A stretch of 64,000 nt of DNA, taken from assembly GCA_035222895.1 (NCBI GenBank), contig JAVYIG010000411.1, positions 499,001-563,000 of the forward strand, written 5' to 3'. Position numbers and translations under genes: made by a program. Shown here piece by piece: positions 25,000 through 38,600 of the stretch. Within the stretch, counting starts at the first letter, position 1, and each line of letters begins with the position of its first letter. Origin of the DNA: Strongylocentrotus droebachiensis. Its lineage: Eukaryota > Echinodermata > Echinoidea > Camarodonta > Strongylocentrotidae. The notes under the pieces were generated by a model. The model did no database searches and was not told the origin of the DNA. It saw only the letters and a program-made list of their open reading frames with translations.

Positions 25000-26830
25000 A
25001 TCCTGAACACAAGTAAACTTGTGATAACTCAGCCGAAACCCAGCTGATAATGAATGAAGATTGGAATAAATGTGTGATAAATGAGAGATGAATACCAATC
25101 TGTATTGCAGCATACTAGATGAATATAGCACAGAACAAGATGAAGCCAATTAAGGAAGATGTGAGAAACATAGAATTATAGTGAAATATGAATGAAATGA
25201 AGACAAAGTGAACAGCTAGGTGAAAAGATAAAAAATTATCATCAAAATAAGAAAAAAAGCAACTGTCTCTTGAAAGTGTTAAAAAGGGGACTCCGAAAAT
25301 AGATGAATTACCTTCTCCCAGTTGCTGAGGCACTGTGCCGGAAACACACACCGCAAAAGATGGTAAAAAGTGGGTGGGTGTTTGAGGCAGAAGTGGTTGT
25401 GGTTGTGGTAGTGGCAGTGGTAGTGGTAGTGGTAGTGGTAGTGGTGGTGGTTTTAGTGGTAATAGAGGTGATTGAAGTGATGTGTTTTTAGACAAACGTT
25501 GATAAAGCAATGTGATTGCAGAGAGAGGGGTATTTCATGTTGCATATTTAGAAGGGAATATTACATTTATTAACAACAGTAGAATTGTAAATAGTATGTA
25601 AAGAAATAGAGCCAGGGCAAATTTTGAGTGGATTTTATGTGTATCAGAAGTGGGTAGGAGATTAAAAGTGGGATGGACACAACGTAATTGCAGTCATGAA
25701 AGAGAGAAAGAAAGTGAGAGTGAGATATAGGGGAGGGTCGGGGAAAGGGGGGGGGGGGGGTGTCATAGCAGGTGAAACATGCAAAAGAGGTCGAATGGTA
25801 GAACAAGAAGCGTTATCCATAATGATGGCATACAAGCATATAGGCAAGAATAAACCATGAGACAGAGGTGTTTTGAGAAGAACAAAGAAGATTGTGATTT
25901 AGAGAGTGGAAGAGGATGGTAATAAGATTAAAGTTATTCATTTTCGTGTTACAAGATGCAAGATGAGATGGTATGTGCACAGTTGAGTGATTGCGTGTTG
26001 AGTAAATATTTAGAGAGAGAAAGGGATATATGGTATCAGCCATGTGAAAGAAATGATGTCAAGATTCATCATAAAATGATGATAGCATATGATCAAGCAT
26101 TGTGAGATGAATGGTATCAAGGATAACAAGAAAGACAAGTTTAGAGAAGAGAATAAAAGAAGAATATCATGAAAAAATTACAAGTTGAACAATACAGATA
26201 AGACAGAGAAAGCCAAGAATTTAACACCGTGAACAGAATTGAGAAAGACACAAACAAAAGAATGAAGAGATGTCAAGTAAAGAATTGACAATATGCCAAT
26301 TGGTTTTGAAAACATATAAGAAACACAAAAGATTATTAATAAAGTTGGGAGTCGAGTGAGTATTCCAATAGTAGTTCAAAAAGACAGAAGAAAAAACATC
26401 AAGAAAAGAATAAGATACATGCAATGGATATATGCAAGTGGAAGGGAGATTGATGTTTTATGTTAGTAATGCATTGATGGACATTCCATATAAATGACGC
26501 CCACATTCATCATAACGGATGTATGATCAATTGCAGCATGTTCATTCCCAGATTAACATTCACGATACATTCCAAAGATGGTACATGCAGAAGCAGAATT
26601 TTGTTTAAATGTTGTAGTAATCATGAATCAGTGTGTAGGTATGTATGTGTGTAGAAGGAAGGAGTCATTAAAGGGTGGGTAAATTAGAAAGGAAAGAGAA
26701 CAAGTAAAAAGTGACATGAGTGAGAACAACATGAAGAATGAAAAGAAGATGGACTTTGCCCTTTTTTTTAATAACTTTCCACTCTCCAAATTAAAGCTGT
26801 TACAGGCAGTATTCCAGAATGGTGAAAATA
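25000..26830. repeat. Long purine-biased tract
   Basis: The + strand is strongly enriched in A and G (GAGAAAG, AAGAA, GATGA words), with a G run at 25747-25760. It is not a simple repeat throughout. Confidence 0.55.
25392..25470. repeat. (GTGGTA)n microsatellite
   Basis: Interrupted GTGGTA/GTGGTT units. The valine-rich and proline-leucine-rich frames over it are artefacts of the repeat. Confidence 0.9.
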
Positions 26831-29123
26831 ACATATCATTATTGATAATTCAGAAGATTGACATATTTCCCCTTTTTTATGAATGTTCCCTATAACTTCT
26901 TATCTGAATAATTTGTCTTAACAGAACCAAACTAGCAGAAAAGTTCTTGAAGAATTTTTTAATATATAATATTTACTTTATACTCCTTCAATCCAATTTT
27001 ATGACTCCTTACAAAAAGAGAACCATGTATCTACCGGTACTTAGATCTATGATATACATTTCTTTATGCAAAACTTCTTTATGATGAATCTGCAGGAAAG
27101 TACCTCATAAAAACCTTTCTATGTAAATCCATTCTGTGTTTATTAAAGTCACATTCATTTTGGAACAGTAATATCACTCAATTATGCAGGACACTTTAAA
27201 GCGTCTTTGAAACTATCAGAATTCATTTACCGGTATTCAGAATCCTTAAATTGATTAGTCAAACTGCTAAACCAAATCTGTATTTAGTCCTTTGTATGCT
27301 AAAAGCGTTTAACTTTTTTGATAGTTTATATAACTAAATTAAACTAATATATTTAAAAACGCCCACTATATTACCAGTTCACCATTTTCAATACTGCCCA
27401 TATCAACTCTTTGGGTGGGAAAAGTTTTCCAAATATATAATAACTGTGTCATAATCTTTCATATTCTTTTCCTACAGTACAAAATGAATATAGACAATTA
27501 ATCATTAGAATATATATAAGGGTAAAAGAAAGAAACAATTTTAATCAAGTGTAATATTCTAGTTTACAAGAAACAAGAATATTATAGATATATACATACA
27601 TACATGTACATAAGAGATATGTAACCTTACAGGATAGTGTACAACATGATAGTGAAAAGAGATTCTGAAAACAAAATGATTATAAGATGGAAATAAAGCA
27701 AACACTTGGAAATGGTGTGTTTGAAAAACTTCAAAGACAGTTGAAAGTGAAATGATAATTGCATTCGTGAGTGAGAAACACACGCGTGAATAATTATCAT
27801 AAGTCTATGAATGAAATCAGTGCAGAGAAAGAAACACAGCAAACCAGTGGCAATCTTTTCTTTTCATTCAAATTATACAGATGGCCAAACAATGTAGAGT
27901 GCATACAACATAAAAACTTTGAGAAAACTAGTCCTTGCTTTCACTATAAAGTAACTACAAAAAACTGTATTCCCAGTTCGGTCTTAAATTATGGTATAAT
28001 GTTCATCTCTACCTCATTCCTATTAATGTGGAGGATTTGCCTTCTTTTTACAGTAATTGTGTTTTTTGTCCTCAAAATGTGTTAATTTTCATGAAATGAG
28101 CAAAATATAAGACAATAGGTAGTATTTCAGAGTACAGGGAGAAAGAGGGTTGTTTATGAGTGTTTGAAGCTAAACTGCCTATTTTTTTCATAGGGTATGT
28201 AATTCATAACTAACTCTTTAAATCATTTCATCAGATTTGACTGAGCTGAGCTACACAAATCAATTGAAATGACAGGGATTTCTTATTCCTTTGAGCCTTA
28301 AGTGAAAGCAAAGAAAGTTGTTAGTATCAATAAACACAAAACAATACACTTTTAAAAGGTGTGCTCCCACATGTAAACTATCCCAAATGTAATGTTTCTA
28401 TAGAAAATTGCACTACAAAACCATATTAAACTATATCCATTTAGTAATCAATTTATTTTAAAAGATTATACTATTGCTCACCTTAAGAATAATAGAAAGA
28501 AAAAAAACCCTGAATATTTTAAACTTCTTGTGTTCTAATTTATTATCATAGAAGATATGGTGGGGACTTTTGCATATAAACTATTCTTTACATTACAACC
28601 TGTTGAAGTTCATTACAGAAATCATTAATCCAATTTTTGTTTATCCTCTTTCTACTTGAAAAATTACAGAATTAAAAGTGATGCCTACTGTTGTACTTTC
28701 AGCTAGATTTGAAACTAAAGTTGAAATTGAAATTAATTAGTATTGAAAGTGAAACTGATTTGTAATTATTGTCCATTTGGAAGTTTGTTAAGTTTGCTTC
28801 TTTGAAAAATAGTTGTTATCCAAACTATCATTTTCATGCATTACTGTACAACTCACCAGTATCAGATTATGATTGAGTGTACTTTCCTCCCTTAACATTT
28901 TGCACAGTCATAGCAAGAGGAACTTAACTTCTTCACTCAGAGAAATACATTTGGAAATACGTTTATATGTATACATTATCTAGAATGACAATAGAGATTC
29001 TTCTGTTAAAACTATCTTTTGCATGAAAAGTGTGACAAGATTCGAGACATTTTCAATTTTTCTAGAGTGTCTTTTTGCAAATGTAAACAATAACATTAGA
29101 TCTATAAGTGCTTAATTTTGTCC

Positions 29124-29129
29124 TTTATT
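29124..29129 (-). terminator. RGS7: Candidate RGS7 polyadenylation signal
   Basis: TTTATT on the + strand reads AATAAA on the - strand, about 330 nt beyond the in-frame stop at 29459. It applies only if transcription ends after the exon at 29459-29687. One of several possible sites in AT-rich DNA. Confidence 0.25.
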
Positions 29130-29458
29130 TGACGTAAATAATAAATTATCTAACAGTGAAAAACTAAAATAAAAACATATTTGCAAAGCCAGCGAAAAAT
29201 TTGTTAAAATTTTAAGTGAGATATTTTGCCTTGCACTTCCTAAAATAATCTAATGCAAATCAATTAAGGCATAAATTTGGAGTATGTGTATTACGTGAAG
29301 AGAAAAGCTGAGCAAACTAATTTGAGTCAATATCATGATTGAGAACTTGCTAATAACTGTGGAATGGCAGCCAGTCTACATTGTAAAGAGACATAATAAA
29401 TCTTCTGATGAATTCTAGAAGCATAATGATATCCGATCCGAATAATGCTATCTTCGAG

Positions 29459-29687
29459 TCATGTTTTGGTTGCCATAGTACCCACCTTTTTCTTTGGGTT
29501 AAGCAGCTCCTTGTACTGTTCCGACCTGAGAAAACGGGGGTAACTATCGCTGCGCATTAGCGTGTATATATGTTCCTGGGCGGCATCAAAGGTGTAGCGG
29601 TTGGGGTTCTTCATGTTTTTGCGTGTAGTGTCCAGGATCTTAGAATCCACGTTGATGGGACTGTGTGAACTGTCTGACAAGAATTCA
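29459..29687 (-). CDS. RGS7: RGS7 last recognised exon, end of RGS domain
   Basis: 229 nt if read to the TGA at 29459-29461. Encodes [40 protein letters not shown] and [19 protein letters not shown]. After KKK the frame reads VGTMATKT then stop, but AAG|GTGGGT at 29486/29485 is also a usable donor. The true end may therefore be 29486, with a further C-terminal exon elsewhere. Acceptor TTGTGCACAG. Confidence 0.93.
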
Positions 29688-32600
29688 CTGTGCACAAAAA
29701 AGAGAAGATAATGTTACCAACCATAATAAAGAAATGGATTTCAAATGTGTGTGGGAGCTGGCTATTCTAATCAAGCTATTACCTTGTAGAAACACTTAAA
29801 TTCATTTATCTCTGTCAAAAAAAGTTGATTACTATACCATACATTGCCTGGGCCAAATAGAAACCACAGTTCAAAATCGTGATTGAAAGTGGTGAATCAA
29901 TTTAGTTCTTGCTAGTTAATGTAATTAAACTATGAAACACAGTTAACAATTATCGTGGAGATCCATAAGCTTAATTGTTACTGTCGATGTTTCTCAGAAA
30001 ACTCTCAAATTTAACTTTGAAGTGTTACTGTACTCTGGTGTACATACCTGTATATTTGCTGCACTTTTGCTGGTACTTGACTGAAAGTCATCTTTTTGAG
30101 GTCTTGACATGCAATCCAAAACCTGTAAAAGTCAAAGATAGAAACATTTTCCGCATTACTTTTACCAGGGAGCAAAGAGTTATAGAGAGCACTTAATAGA
30201 TATCAGTGGAAAATATTTGTGGGAAAAAATGCGTTGAAATTTCTCAAAAATTCATACCCAATTCAAGAAAATTCCAGATTAAGGTGGTGAAGTTGCATAT
30301 GAATGGACAAAAATAATTAGATAGTACATAATGATGTGATTTCTGGAAGAAAAATAACTTTGAACAACCGAAATATTGTAGGGGTTTATGAAATCCAAAG
30401 GAAAGTTACTCCATGTAAAATGTGTCTAACAAAACACTCATGAGGGCAACTTCTTCCATAATACTACAGATTTTCATGAATGAATTTTACACTGACTTGC
30501 TTGTCAAACTTAAACAAGTTAGTAATAACTAATTCATGCAGCCTTTTCACACACTGGTAACATTCATTGTATCTTAAGCTGTTAAGTAGAAGCTCTTAAA
30601 CTAAACAGCTTTAAAGTAAATTTTCCTTGTGTGAACGTCGTTTATACGAGGTTCGGACAGATACAAAGTCGCGATCTATATGCCGGTCAGAGCAGGCTGC
30701 AGATACAAAGTCCATACTAAAGGGCAAGACATTTTGTGTGTGAAGACAGGGCACGAATCTCGAACGATCGCACCAAAATTGTCTGTGTGTGAATGGCATC
30801 TAAAGCTGATTAGTCTAAAGCTCTAATCAGCTTTAAAGAATTTTACCCCTATGTGAAAAGGCTGTAAGATTATTAAATTCAAATAGGTAACAAAACAAAT
30901 CGAGGTAGTCTTTGTTAGAAATCACTGAGTAAGTGGGATGTTATACCATCTTGGGCTATATTGTCTGTCTGGAGATAGAAGGGTGTTAACACATCAACTT
31001 TAACTCTTGGCTTTATTTGGAATATCATTATTCTGGTAAGATGCTGTGTTACCTCAGGTTTTCATCACTGAACTCCTTAGCCAGGAACTTTGAGAGTTGA
31101 TCTCTCCCCAGGGAGTCCTTCAGGAGATCATCGAAGGAGAATCCCCATTTTTTGACCCTGTACACTGGTACCTCCTTCAAACTCCTGAGGAAATGAAATA
31201 AAATATAGTGATGTCACTTTATATCTCTGTTCCTAATAAAGTTGATAGATAATAATGGTTATATTGTAGAAAGATTAATGAAATATGTAACAGAAAATAC
31301 ATTTTGCCAACATTGACTAAAAATAACTATACATCATTATAATTTTAATTAACAAATATCAATTTATCACAAATTCTTTTAAAGAATTATGTCATTAAAT
31401 CAACAAAGTGTGGTTTACCACATTATTTTAGAACAATGGTATTCTCTTTAAATGTTCTCTCTTTTTGTACATATCTAATTGTGTACGGGACAGTAAGATA
31501 CTCCATAAGAATTTTGAGTATATTTCATCAAGTATACAGTAAAAAAGGTGAAAACATCTTCCTATGAAGCCTGGAATAATATTATGCTTGGATTAGTCAT
31601 AAAAGAATGGCCCCAAGGGACATATTTTCATTTTTTGTCATGAATACATCTCAATTAACACTTGAAAAACAACTGAATCAAATAAAAAAAGATAGAAACA
31701 AATACAAATTACAAACCTTTCCATTTCATCTGGTCTATACACCATCACAAATATACTCTTTGTCTCTGTCAATTCACTTTACTAATAACGTTCACCTGTT
31801 ATGCATTAAATGGTCTATATCCGGTATTGCATCGATTACGAATTATCTTTGATATTAATATATGTGATGTCATAGAGTTCCTGAACAAATCATGCTTTTA
31901 AAACTCTACAGCAGGTGCTGCATCCTGGTCATGTATAGTACAAAGAGTTAATATCCGTCTCATTCTGTTTCAAAACAGTAGGAATAATGTGGCTGCTGTA
32001 GAGAAACTCAAGCTCGTACTAAACACTACAGGATATATCACATGTTCAGAAGGAAGAAAAACAAGCCTCTATATACACAAATCCATTTGAGACTAACACA
32101 TGACCTTGAACAAAACACCTTGCAGATCATGAGTAATAGTTATAAAGTAGAATTCACAACTTTGAACCATGAAAGATGAGTCTTTTCACAAATAGCAGGA
32201 ATTTGTCAAACAGACTGACATGCTATAATCTCAGGTTTGATGGTCCATGCATCAAAGCAGATCAGCTGTAAATTATAACCTTATCTTCTATGAAAAATAA
32301 TCAGAGTAGCAGCTGATCTTTGTCCTACTTAATTGAGCTAATGCCAACATATAGCTTCAAAAATTCCAAGTAGATCCAGTGAATGGCATGAAGCATGTGT
32401 GAAGGGGTAGATTGTAAGGACAATGATGACCCCTACAAAGAGGCCAGTCTGAATACAGCCCTGCTTAACCAATCATCACCACTAATTTTAGGTGACACAT
32501 CATTTCCCTTTTACTCATCATGTAATCAGCCAATTGTCTGGCCCAAAGGGGCAATGAAGTATGGCTTTATTCTTGGTCTTGGCACCTTTACGAGGTAATA

Positions 32601-35600
32601 CACCAGACATGTATTTAACCAAATTATGCAAACAAGCAAATTTGGAGGGTTTATTTCACTAGCTCGATTTTAACTAGATTTTTCAGTAATTCTGTTCTCA
32701 TAGTTGTAAAAAACGGTGCAAACATTTTACTTTCTGTCATCATAATTCAAAAGATTGTTAATTTGATAACAGCTCCCTATGGCAGTCTTTTTGTCTCATA
32801 TTATATGTTCAGCGAAGTGCCCCATTCAACCCTACTCGCCTCAAAGGAACATAAAAACAGATTCAAATAATATTAAAGTTAACCTTCTAGAGGCTTTATA
32901 GATGTTTGTTTGAACCTATTGAAGTCGGTCCAAAGCTCAGCTGACCATAACAGAGGGAGTTACAAACTAAACAGGACATGGTGATGAGTGACAGAGTGAT
33001 GATAGCTACTAGCTAGGATGAGATTTGTACCTGTGGACATAGAATCTATTCCTACAATTTATTCTCTAGTCTGGACTAAATAGCCATCAATGCACAGGTG
33101 AAATACATTTCCATATGAGATGTAATATTTGCCTGAGTATTTATCAAGATGCTGATAAAATTTGTGATCTTTGCACTTGAATCTATAATTTTTGCACATA
33201 TATTATTCCTAGTGATATAATGTTAACTTTATCTCTTCCTGAAAAAATAATGAATTTGTTCATTTTAATTACATCACATCCTGTTTAGTTGCAACAAGTT
33301 TTATACATCCTTGAAAGTATGAAATGAAAGTAAAAAGGGCATCAAATAATTTACCTCTACATATCGTCTCTTGAGTGCCAGAAGGGGGGGGGGGGGGTAA
33401 CTCTGTGTAAAAGTATTTGAGTTACCGCCCTTCTGGCTCAGATGAAATAATGTATTAATATCCAACACTCACATAGTTGAGGCAGCTTCCCACAATGCTG
33501 TGTCGTCCGTTATCCAAGGATTTGGACCCAGCTCCGTCGAGAGAAACGAGTCGTAGTCTCGATACTGCTGACAGTATGCTATTAATCTGTGAACATATGC
33601 AAATTTATGAGAGGAAATATGAAAAAGAGAACGTTGATTTACCAAACAGAATCACAAAATATATTGACTTTAACTTCCAAACACTGCAAATAAATGAACA
33701 TTTAATGGATGACATTTTTTTTAGCTCAGCAAGACAGTAACTCATTCCTGAAATTAACAACAAAAGGTACTTCACAAACCTGTAAATGAATATCGGAAGC
33801 ACAAAAAGGGTAAACATACCATCTCATTTCATGATAAATCCTTGTACAATACTGAAGAACAAAGTAGTTTCAAACAATTATCCAAAAGATGATCACTTCA
33901 GCCTACAATGATTCTGTACCATTGAAACTATGTTCTTACCACTGGTTAATCACATGTCTAGTTCAAATACCATTTCTACTATATTCACAGATGCAAATGA
34001 CGATGAAGACTATAATCTTATCCCGTCTATTTCAACATGTTCTGCGTGTTCTTAGTATGTCCCACAAACAACAAGTTGATGACATGCTGGTCACAGTTAC
34101 GGGAAAGTTGAACAAAAGTTGCTGGTATGTGTTCTGTACTTCTGCTGAACTTGATCACACATACATAATGCCCTAGCTCATTAGCGCTATAGATAATATG
34201 CACCAAAATGGCTACTGGAGAAGTTAATACACTGAGAAGTCATAGAAATCAGACGAAACTGAAACCTTTTCCTGATACAAACATGATTTTTATTATGATA
34301 ATAGGAAGTATTATCCATTAGTATTAGGTTGTTGGCAATTAAGAGAAGACCAAGGATATGTGAACTTGAAGTAACAATGGTTCTCCCATTCAATGACTAC
34401 CGGTATCATTACTTCTTCCTCATTTCCCAAATATCCATTTCGTGTGTTATAGAATGAAAGAATAAAAGATAGTCCTCCTGTTTGATTATGTAGATGAAAA
34501 AATATTTAGATAATAATATTCAGATACTCAACCATTCAAGCATTTTATGCCTCTATATCCACATCTGAAATCTTGAAACTCATTTGAGTATTTTTAAGGA
34601 AATCATACTAATTTAGAAATGAAGACAAAAAATGATGAACTGAAACTGGCTGAATAACCTTTTGATTATAGTTCTGTTTAGCATGTTCTTTTCCTTTGCA
34701 AAGAGAGGTACATTATCTCAAACTTCAGTGACATTCTAGTTTTGTAATTCCTAAGAAGCCATGAATAATATAATTTTGTGAATCACTGATATGCTTGGAT
34801 TAGTCATGAAAGAATGGCCCCAAGGGACATTGTTTAATTTGTTATGAATACATGCCAATCTATGTTTTTAGTTCTGACATGCTGATTCAGTTTTGAGGAC
34901 ATTTTTTCCTTTCTCTCTAGCTGTCTGCACATTATCATTTAGATACCAGATGTACAAACATATTGTAAGTTTAGTTTTGGGATGCATGTTTTCATAGTAA
35001 AGTTGATCATGCATCTCTCTCTCTCCTCTTTTCTTTATCCCTTCTATTCTCTTTGTCTTTCTTTCTTTCTTTCTCTCTCTCCCTCCCACTCTCTTTTTCC
35101 TTTTTTCTCTTTTTCTCTCTATCTTTCTCTCATGATTCTTTTTATGTGTAGTTTCCTCTAGATATTTCATCTCAATTCTCCATATCATTATTTTTCTGAA
35201 GTACTCTTAAGTACCTCCTCTCAACCTGCGAACATATCCATGCATTAAAGTCACTGGTATATTTGGGTACCGTTAAGTAGGACAGATCATAGATATACTA
35301 TAAACTACAATGTGCTCAAAACACATGTATTTCAATATTTATAGTAACCCCTTTTTGCATCAATGCTCTTTCTTTCTATTAAAGTAATACAAATAAAAAG
35401 CATGTTATACTTCAGTGGATAGCTTCAGAAATCACCTTGCAATCTCTGTAGATTATTATATCAATTGAATTCAGACTATACAGGGATGAGAATAGAAAAA
35501 TGTACATTCATGAACTACAGCCATATATATATATATACAGCTTGTTTGATAATACAAAAGATTGAATAACAACTTTCCTTAATTACTTCAGATTAAAGGT

Positions 35601-38600
35601 GTCCTTTATATATAGAAAAAAGACAACTTTTACATCTAACATACAAAATATCAGCCTGCATGGTCATTAATTACAAATCTTACCATATTTCAGTCAGCAT
35701 TGGTTATGATATTATCAATCCCAGGTACCAACTGCATCATCATTTGTATGTGACAAGTAATATAGGTCCACAGACACATGTATAATGTAGATTTCCTAGC
35801 GAGATCGACGTCCTTCCAGACTCTCAGCACACTCCTTTCATTTTACAATCCACAGAAAATATCTAAATAAGCACTATTTGGATATAGTACACAGGCCATG
35901 GATCCCACATCACATGAAAGCTCTTGTCTCGCTTCAATCTGTTTTATCGATCGGATTGAGACGAGTTCACCAACTATATAGTCTCCAAGTCAAGGTTGAT
36001 CTTTAATCCATAAGGAACCACCCCTCGATCGCAACACTCAGCAATAGTAATATCTTGCTTCATCTGAACATGATCTTTAATTTATTTGATTTCCTTCCAT
36101 GCATGCCAGTAATAGTTCTCCACAGACTGCAAGCTGTCCAAATAACATTTTCCAACAGTAGTTTCTGTTCCTCAACGAATCACAACATCACATGGGCTTG
36201 GCAAAAATGCATCTCTTATATATAGACAACAGGAATCAAAGCAAGCTAGGTCTTCCAACCATTACCAGCAGAGACACTACCACTACCAGTCATAGAAGTA
36301 TATCTTCCTCAAATACTTGTGAAACCCAGATATATATGTACTGTATGTGAGCCAAGCTGGACATGAAAGTGAGAACTAGCTCTATATAGTGAGGACAGCT
36401 GCTTGTACAGAAACCAAATCCAACCAGTGATCAAACAAAGAGTTAACCGCAGGAAGTTTGATGGAATCAGGATCAGGACTGGTTCAATTGCCATGTGTGC
36501 GTGGCTTAGATTATTGGGGTTAAATCAGACAGAGAGAGGGAGGGAAGGAGGGAGGGAGTGAGAGAGGTAGGGAATCATTGTGAACTATTTCCTGCTTCCT
36601 CTTTCCACTTATAATACCATTCTACCTTCAGTATGTGAATGTGATCATGGGGATACACAGGTACACGTGTTTGTGTGTACTACGTGTGTGCAGAATTGCT
36701 AGATAAATAAATGCAATCATCAGGACTCTAGCGTGACTAATAGTTTTGGTCACCGCAAAACATATAGTAGCTACTCTGTCAAGGATGTTTCTTCACCCAT
36801 TCCCTCTCGTGTTATTACGTGTGCACTACTTTTATCAAAAAGGGGATTATCATTTTTCTGCATGTGAATGAAATCTGTAGAATTAATAGATATTGTATAT
36901 GGGTCATTACCCATTAACAATTGTTTTTAGTATTATGGCTGCTTTATAGACCCTTGAGTGGGTTTTTTTCTGAGTATTGTGTAAGGCTATATACTGTATA
37001 GTGCAAGTGAAATCAAGCTATATCATTTATACCTTTGTTCATTTTTCCAAATTTGTTATGGTATTCCCACAGCATGATATACAAATAGGGGGATTGTTTA
37101 AAACACTCTGACTGTATATACTTCATCAATAATGCTGGCTTGTTTTGTTTTTTTCCATTTCATTATATTAGTTCAGATTTTTTGAGATTACATACAGATA
37201 TATATATAAAATGGGTTGTAGATGTGTCAATAATGCACCTTTGATGAAATGTGTATTTAATGTGTACCATATGACATGTTTATTCTATATGTCTCCATTA
37301 AAATAAGATATCTTTCACAGAATTGCTTCTAAAAAGTATGTACTCTAACCTCAATTGAACAAAAATATACATCTGGTGTTAGGCCTAATATAACAGCTGT
37401 CTGTTGATTTACCAGACATCATAAATTCCACATAGCAGGAAATGTATGTACAGGCCTATACAAAGCTGCTAAACAAATACTAAACATGTTTTAACAGATG
37501 AATGTGTAACAATCACAAGAGTGATATGAATTTAGTTTATTTACCATTTCCCTGTTTTGGCATTGCATTCTTCTATTTCTGCTATTTATTATCATATGGT
37601 ACACTTCTTCCCTCATGCTGTCAATCTCTCCTTGTGTCGAGTTTCTACTTATCACATACTTCCTGGGTAATTAGTGAAAGTTAATTACCACTCCCTTCTC
37701 AACTTCAACAAAAGTCATGAAAACCATTGGTTGTTATTCTCTGTATTTAAGACATCAATCAACCGCATTAATTATATCTAGGCAGGGTTTCATGTATCAA
37801 GGAGTTCCTGCCATTCTCATTCAGAGCCAGCCGATAATTATCCTTGCCCAGACACAATTTTCTCTCCTCAAATACGACTTCCACAATTCAATATGAATGC
37901 CCTTCAACTTCCGACATATGGTATATCATTTAATAGCTGTTTATAGGATTCTTCTCAGGAATCGTGTTCTGACCTTCTCTTGAACTTTGACAATGTACTA
38001 TTTATTTAAAATCCTGCAAAAGTGATTTTAGTGAATGAACTATAAGCAAGACTTTGGAACTTTGTTTCTATATTTTTTATCACCTTTTGTCTGGGCAGTG
38101 GGTCTGTATAAGTTTGAAAAACTAAATAACTTAATTTCTTTGAACTTGCAGCCTCCTTAAGGTATTGGTATGTAAATTCTTTTTTGCAGCTGTCTTCAGT
38201 TGGCAAAAGTCAATTAATACTTTATTTCATATACCTTATGACTTAATGACTAATTGTTGCAAAATACAAAGCTATCAAAGTATTTTATTGAGTATCATAG
38301 CTTGTCTCAGTGCTTTAAGGTAACATTCTTAAAGGGGGAAAAAGACAAAGAAGTATCATTCCCCTTGCTAGTGGTATTCAACATTAAATCTTAGGAAATA
38401 CAAGTAGTTTCTGATGGAAGTCTGAAGAGGGTTACCAGCACAGTGGGTTGGATAAACATGAAAGCAATCTATCACAGAGTTAGGAGTTGACATGCAAAAT
38501 GGCAGACATCGTATATCATTAAAGTCATTCATGAAAGATCAGTAGCATGTGCCTACTTTCATGTGTATATAAATAGTCCAGTTAAAGCAAGTAAATAATT

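Larger units (their letters stand above)
17871..29123. other. Intergenic DNA between AP4M1 and RGS7 3' ends
   Basis: No gene is recognised. Contents: two small minisatellites at 18.25-18.60 kb, a T run near 21622-21638, a GTGGTA array at 25.4 kb, a 14-base G run at 25747-25760, and a purine-rich + strand from about 25.0 to 26.8 kb. Additional RGS7 3' exons or 3' UTR could lie in the right part, but I could not identify any. Confidence 0.6.
29688..31052 (-). other. RGS7: RGS7 introns around the mid-RGS exon
   Basis: Two introns, 29688-30047 and 30123-31052. The first is plain AT-rich sequence. The second contains the inverted-repeat element at 30538-30865. Confidence 0.7.
31185..33472 (-). 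other. RGS7: RGS7 intron between GGL and RGS exons
   Basis: 2.3 kb, AT-rich. Contains copy 1 of a ~75-bp dispersed repeat (31583-31658) and the foldback element with a G run at 33375-33445. No exon is seen. Confidence 0.7.

Noticed and set aside
34868..35188. 106-codon Lys/Arg/Glu-rich frame on the - strand
   Set aside because: It overlies a CT/TTTC microsatellite; composition is explained by the repeat.
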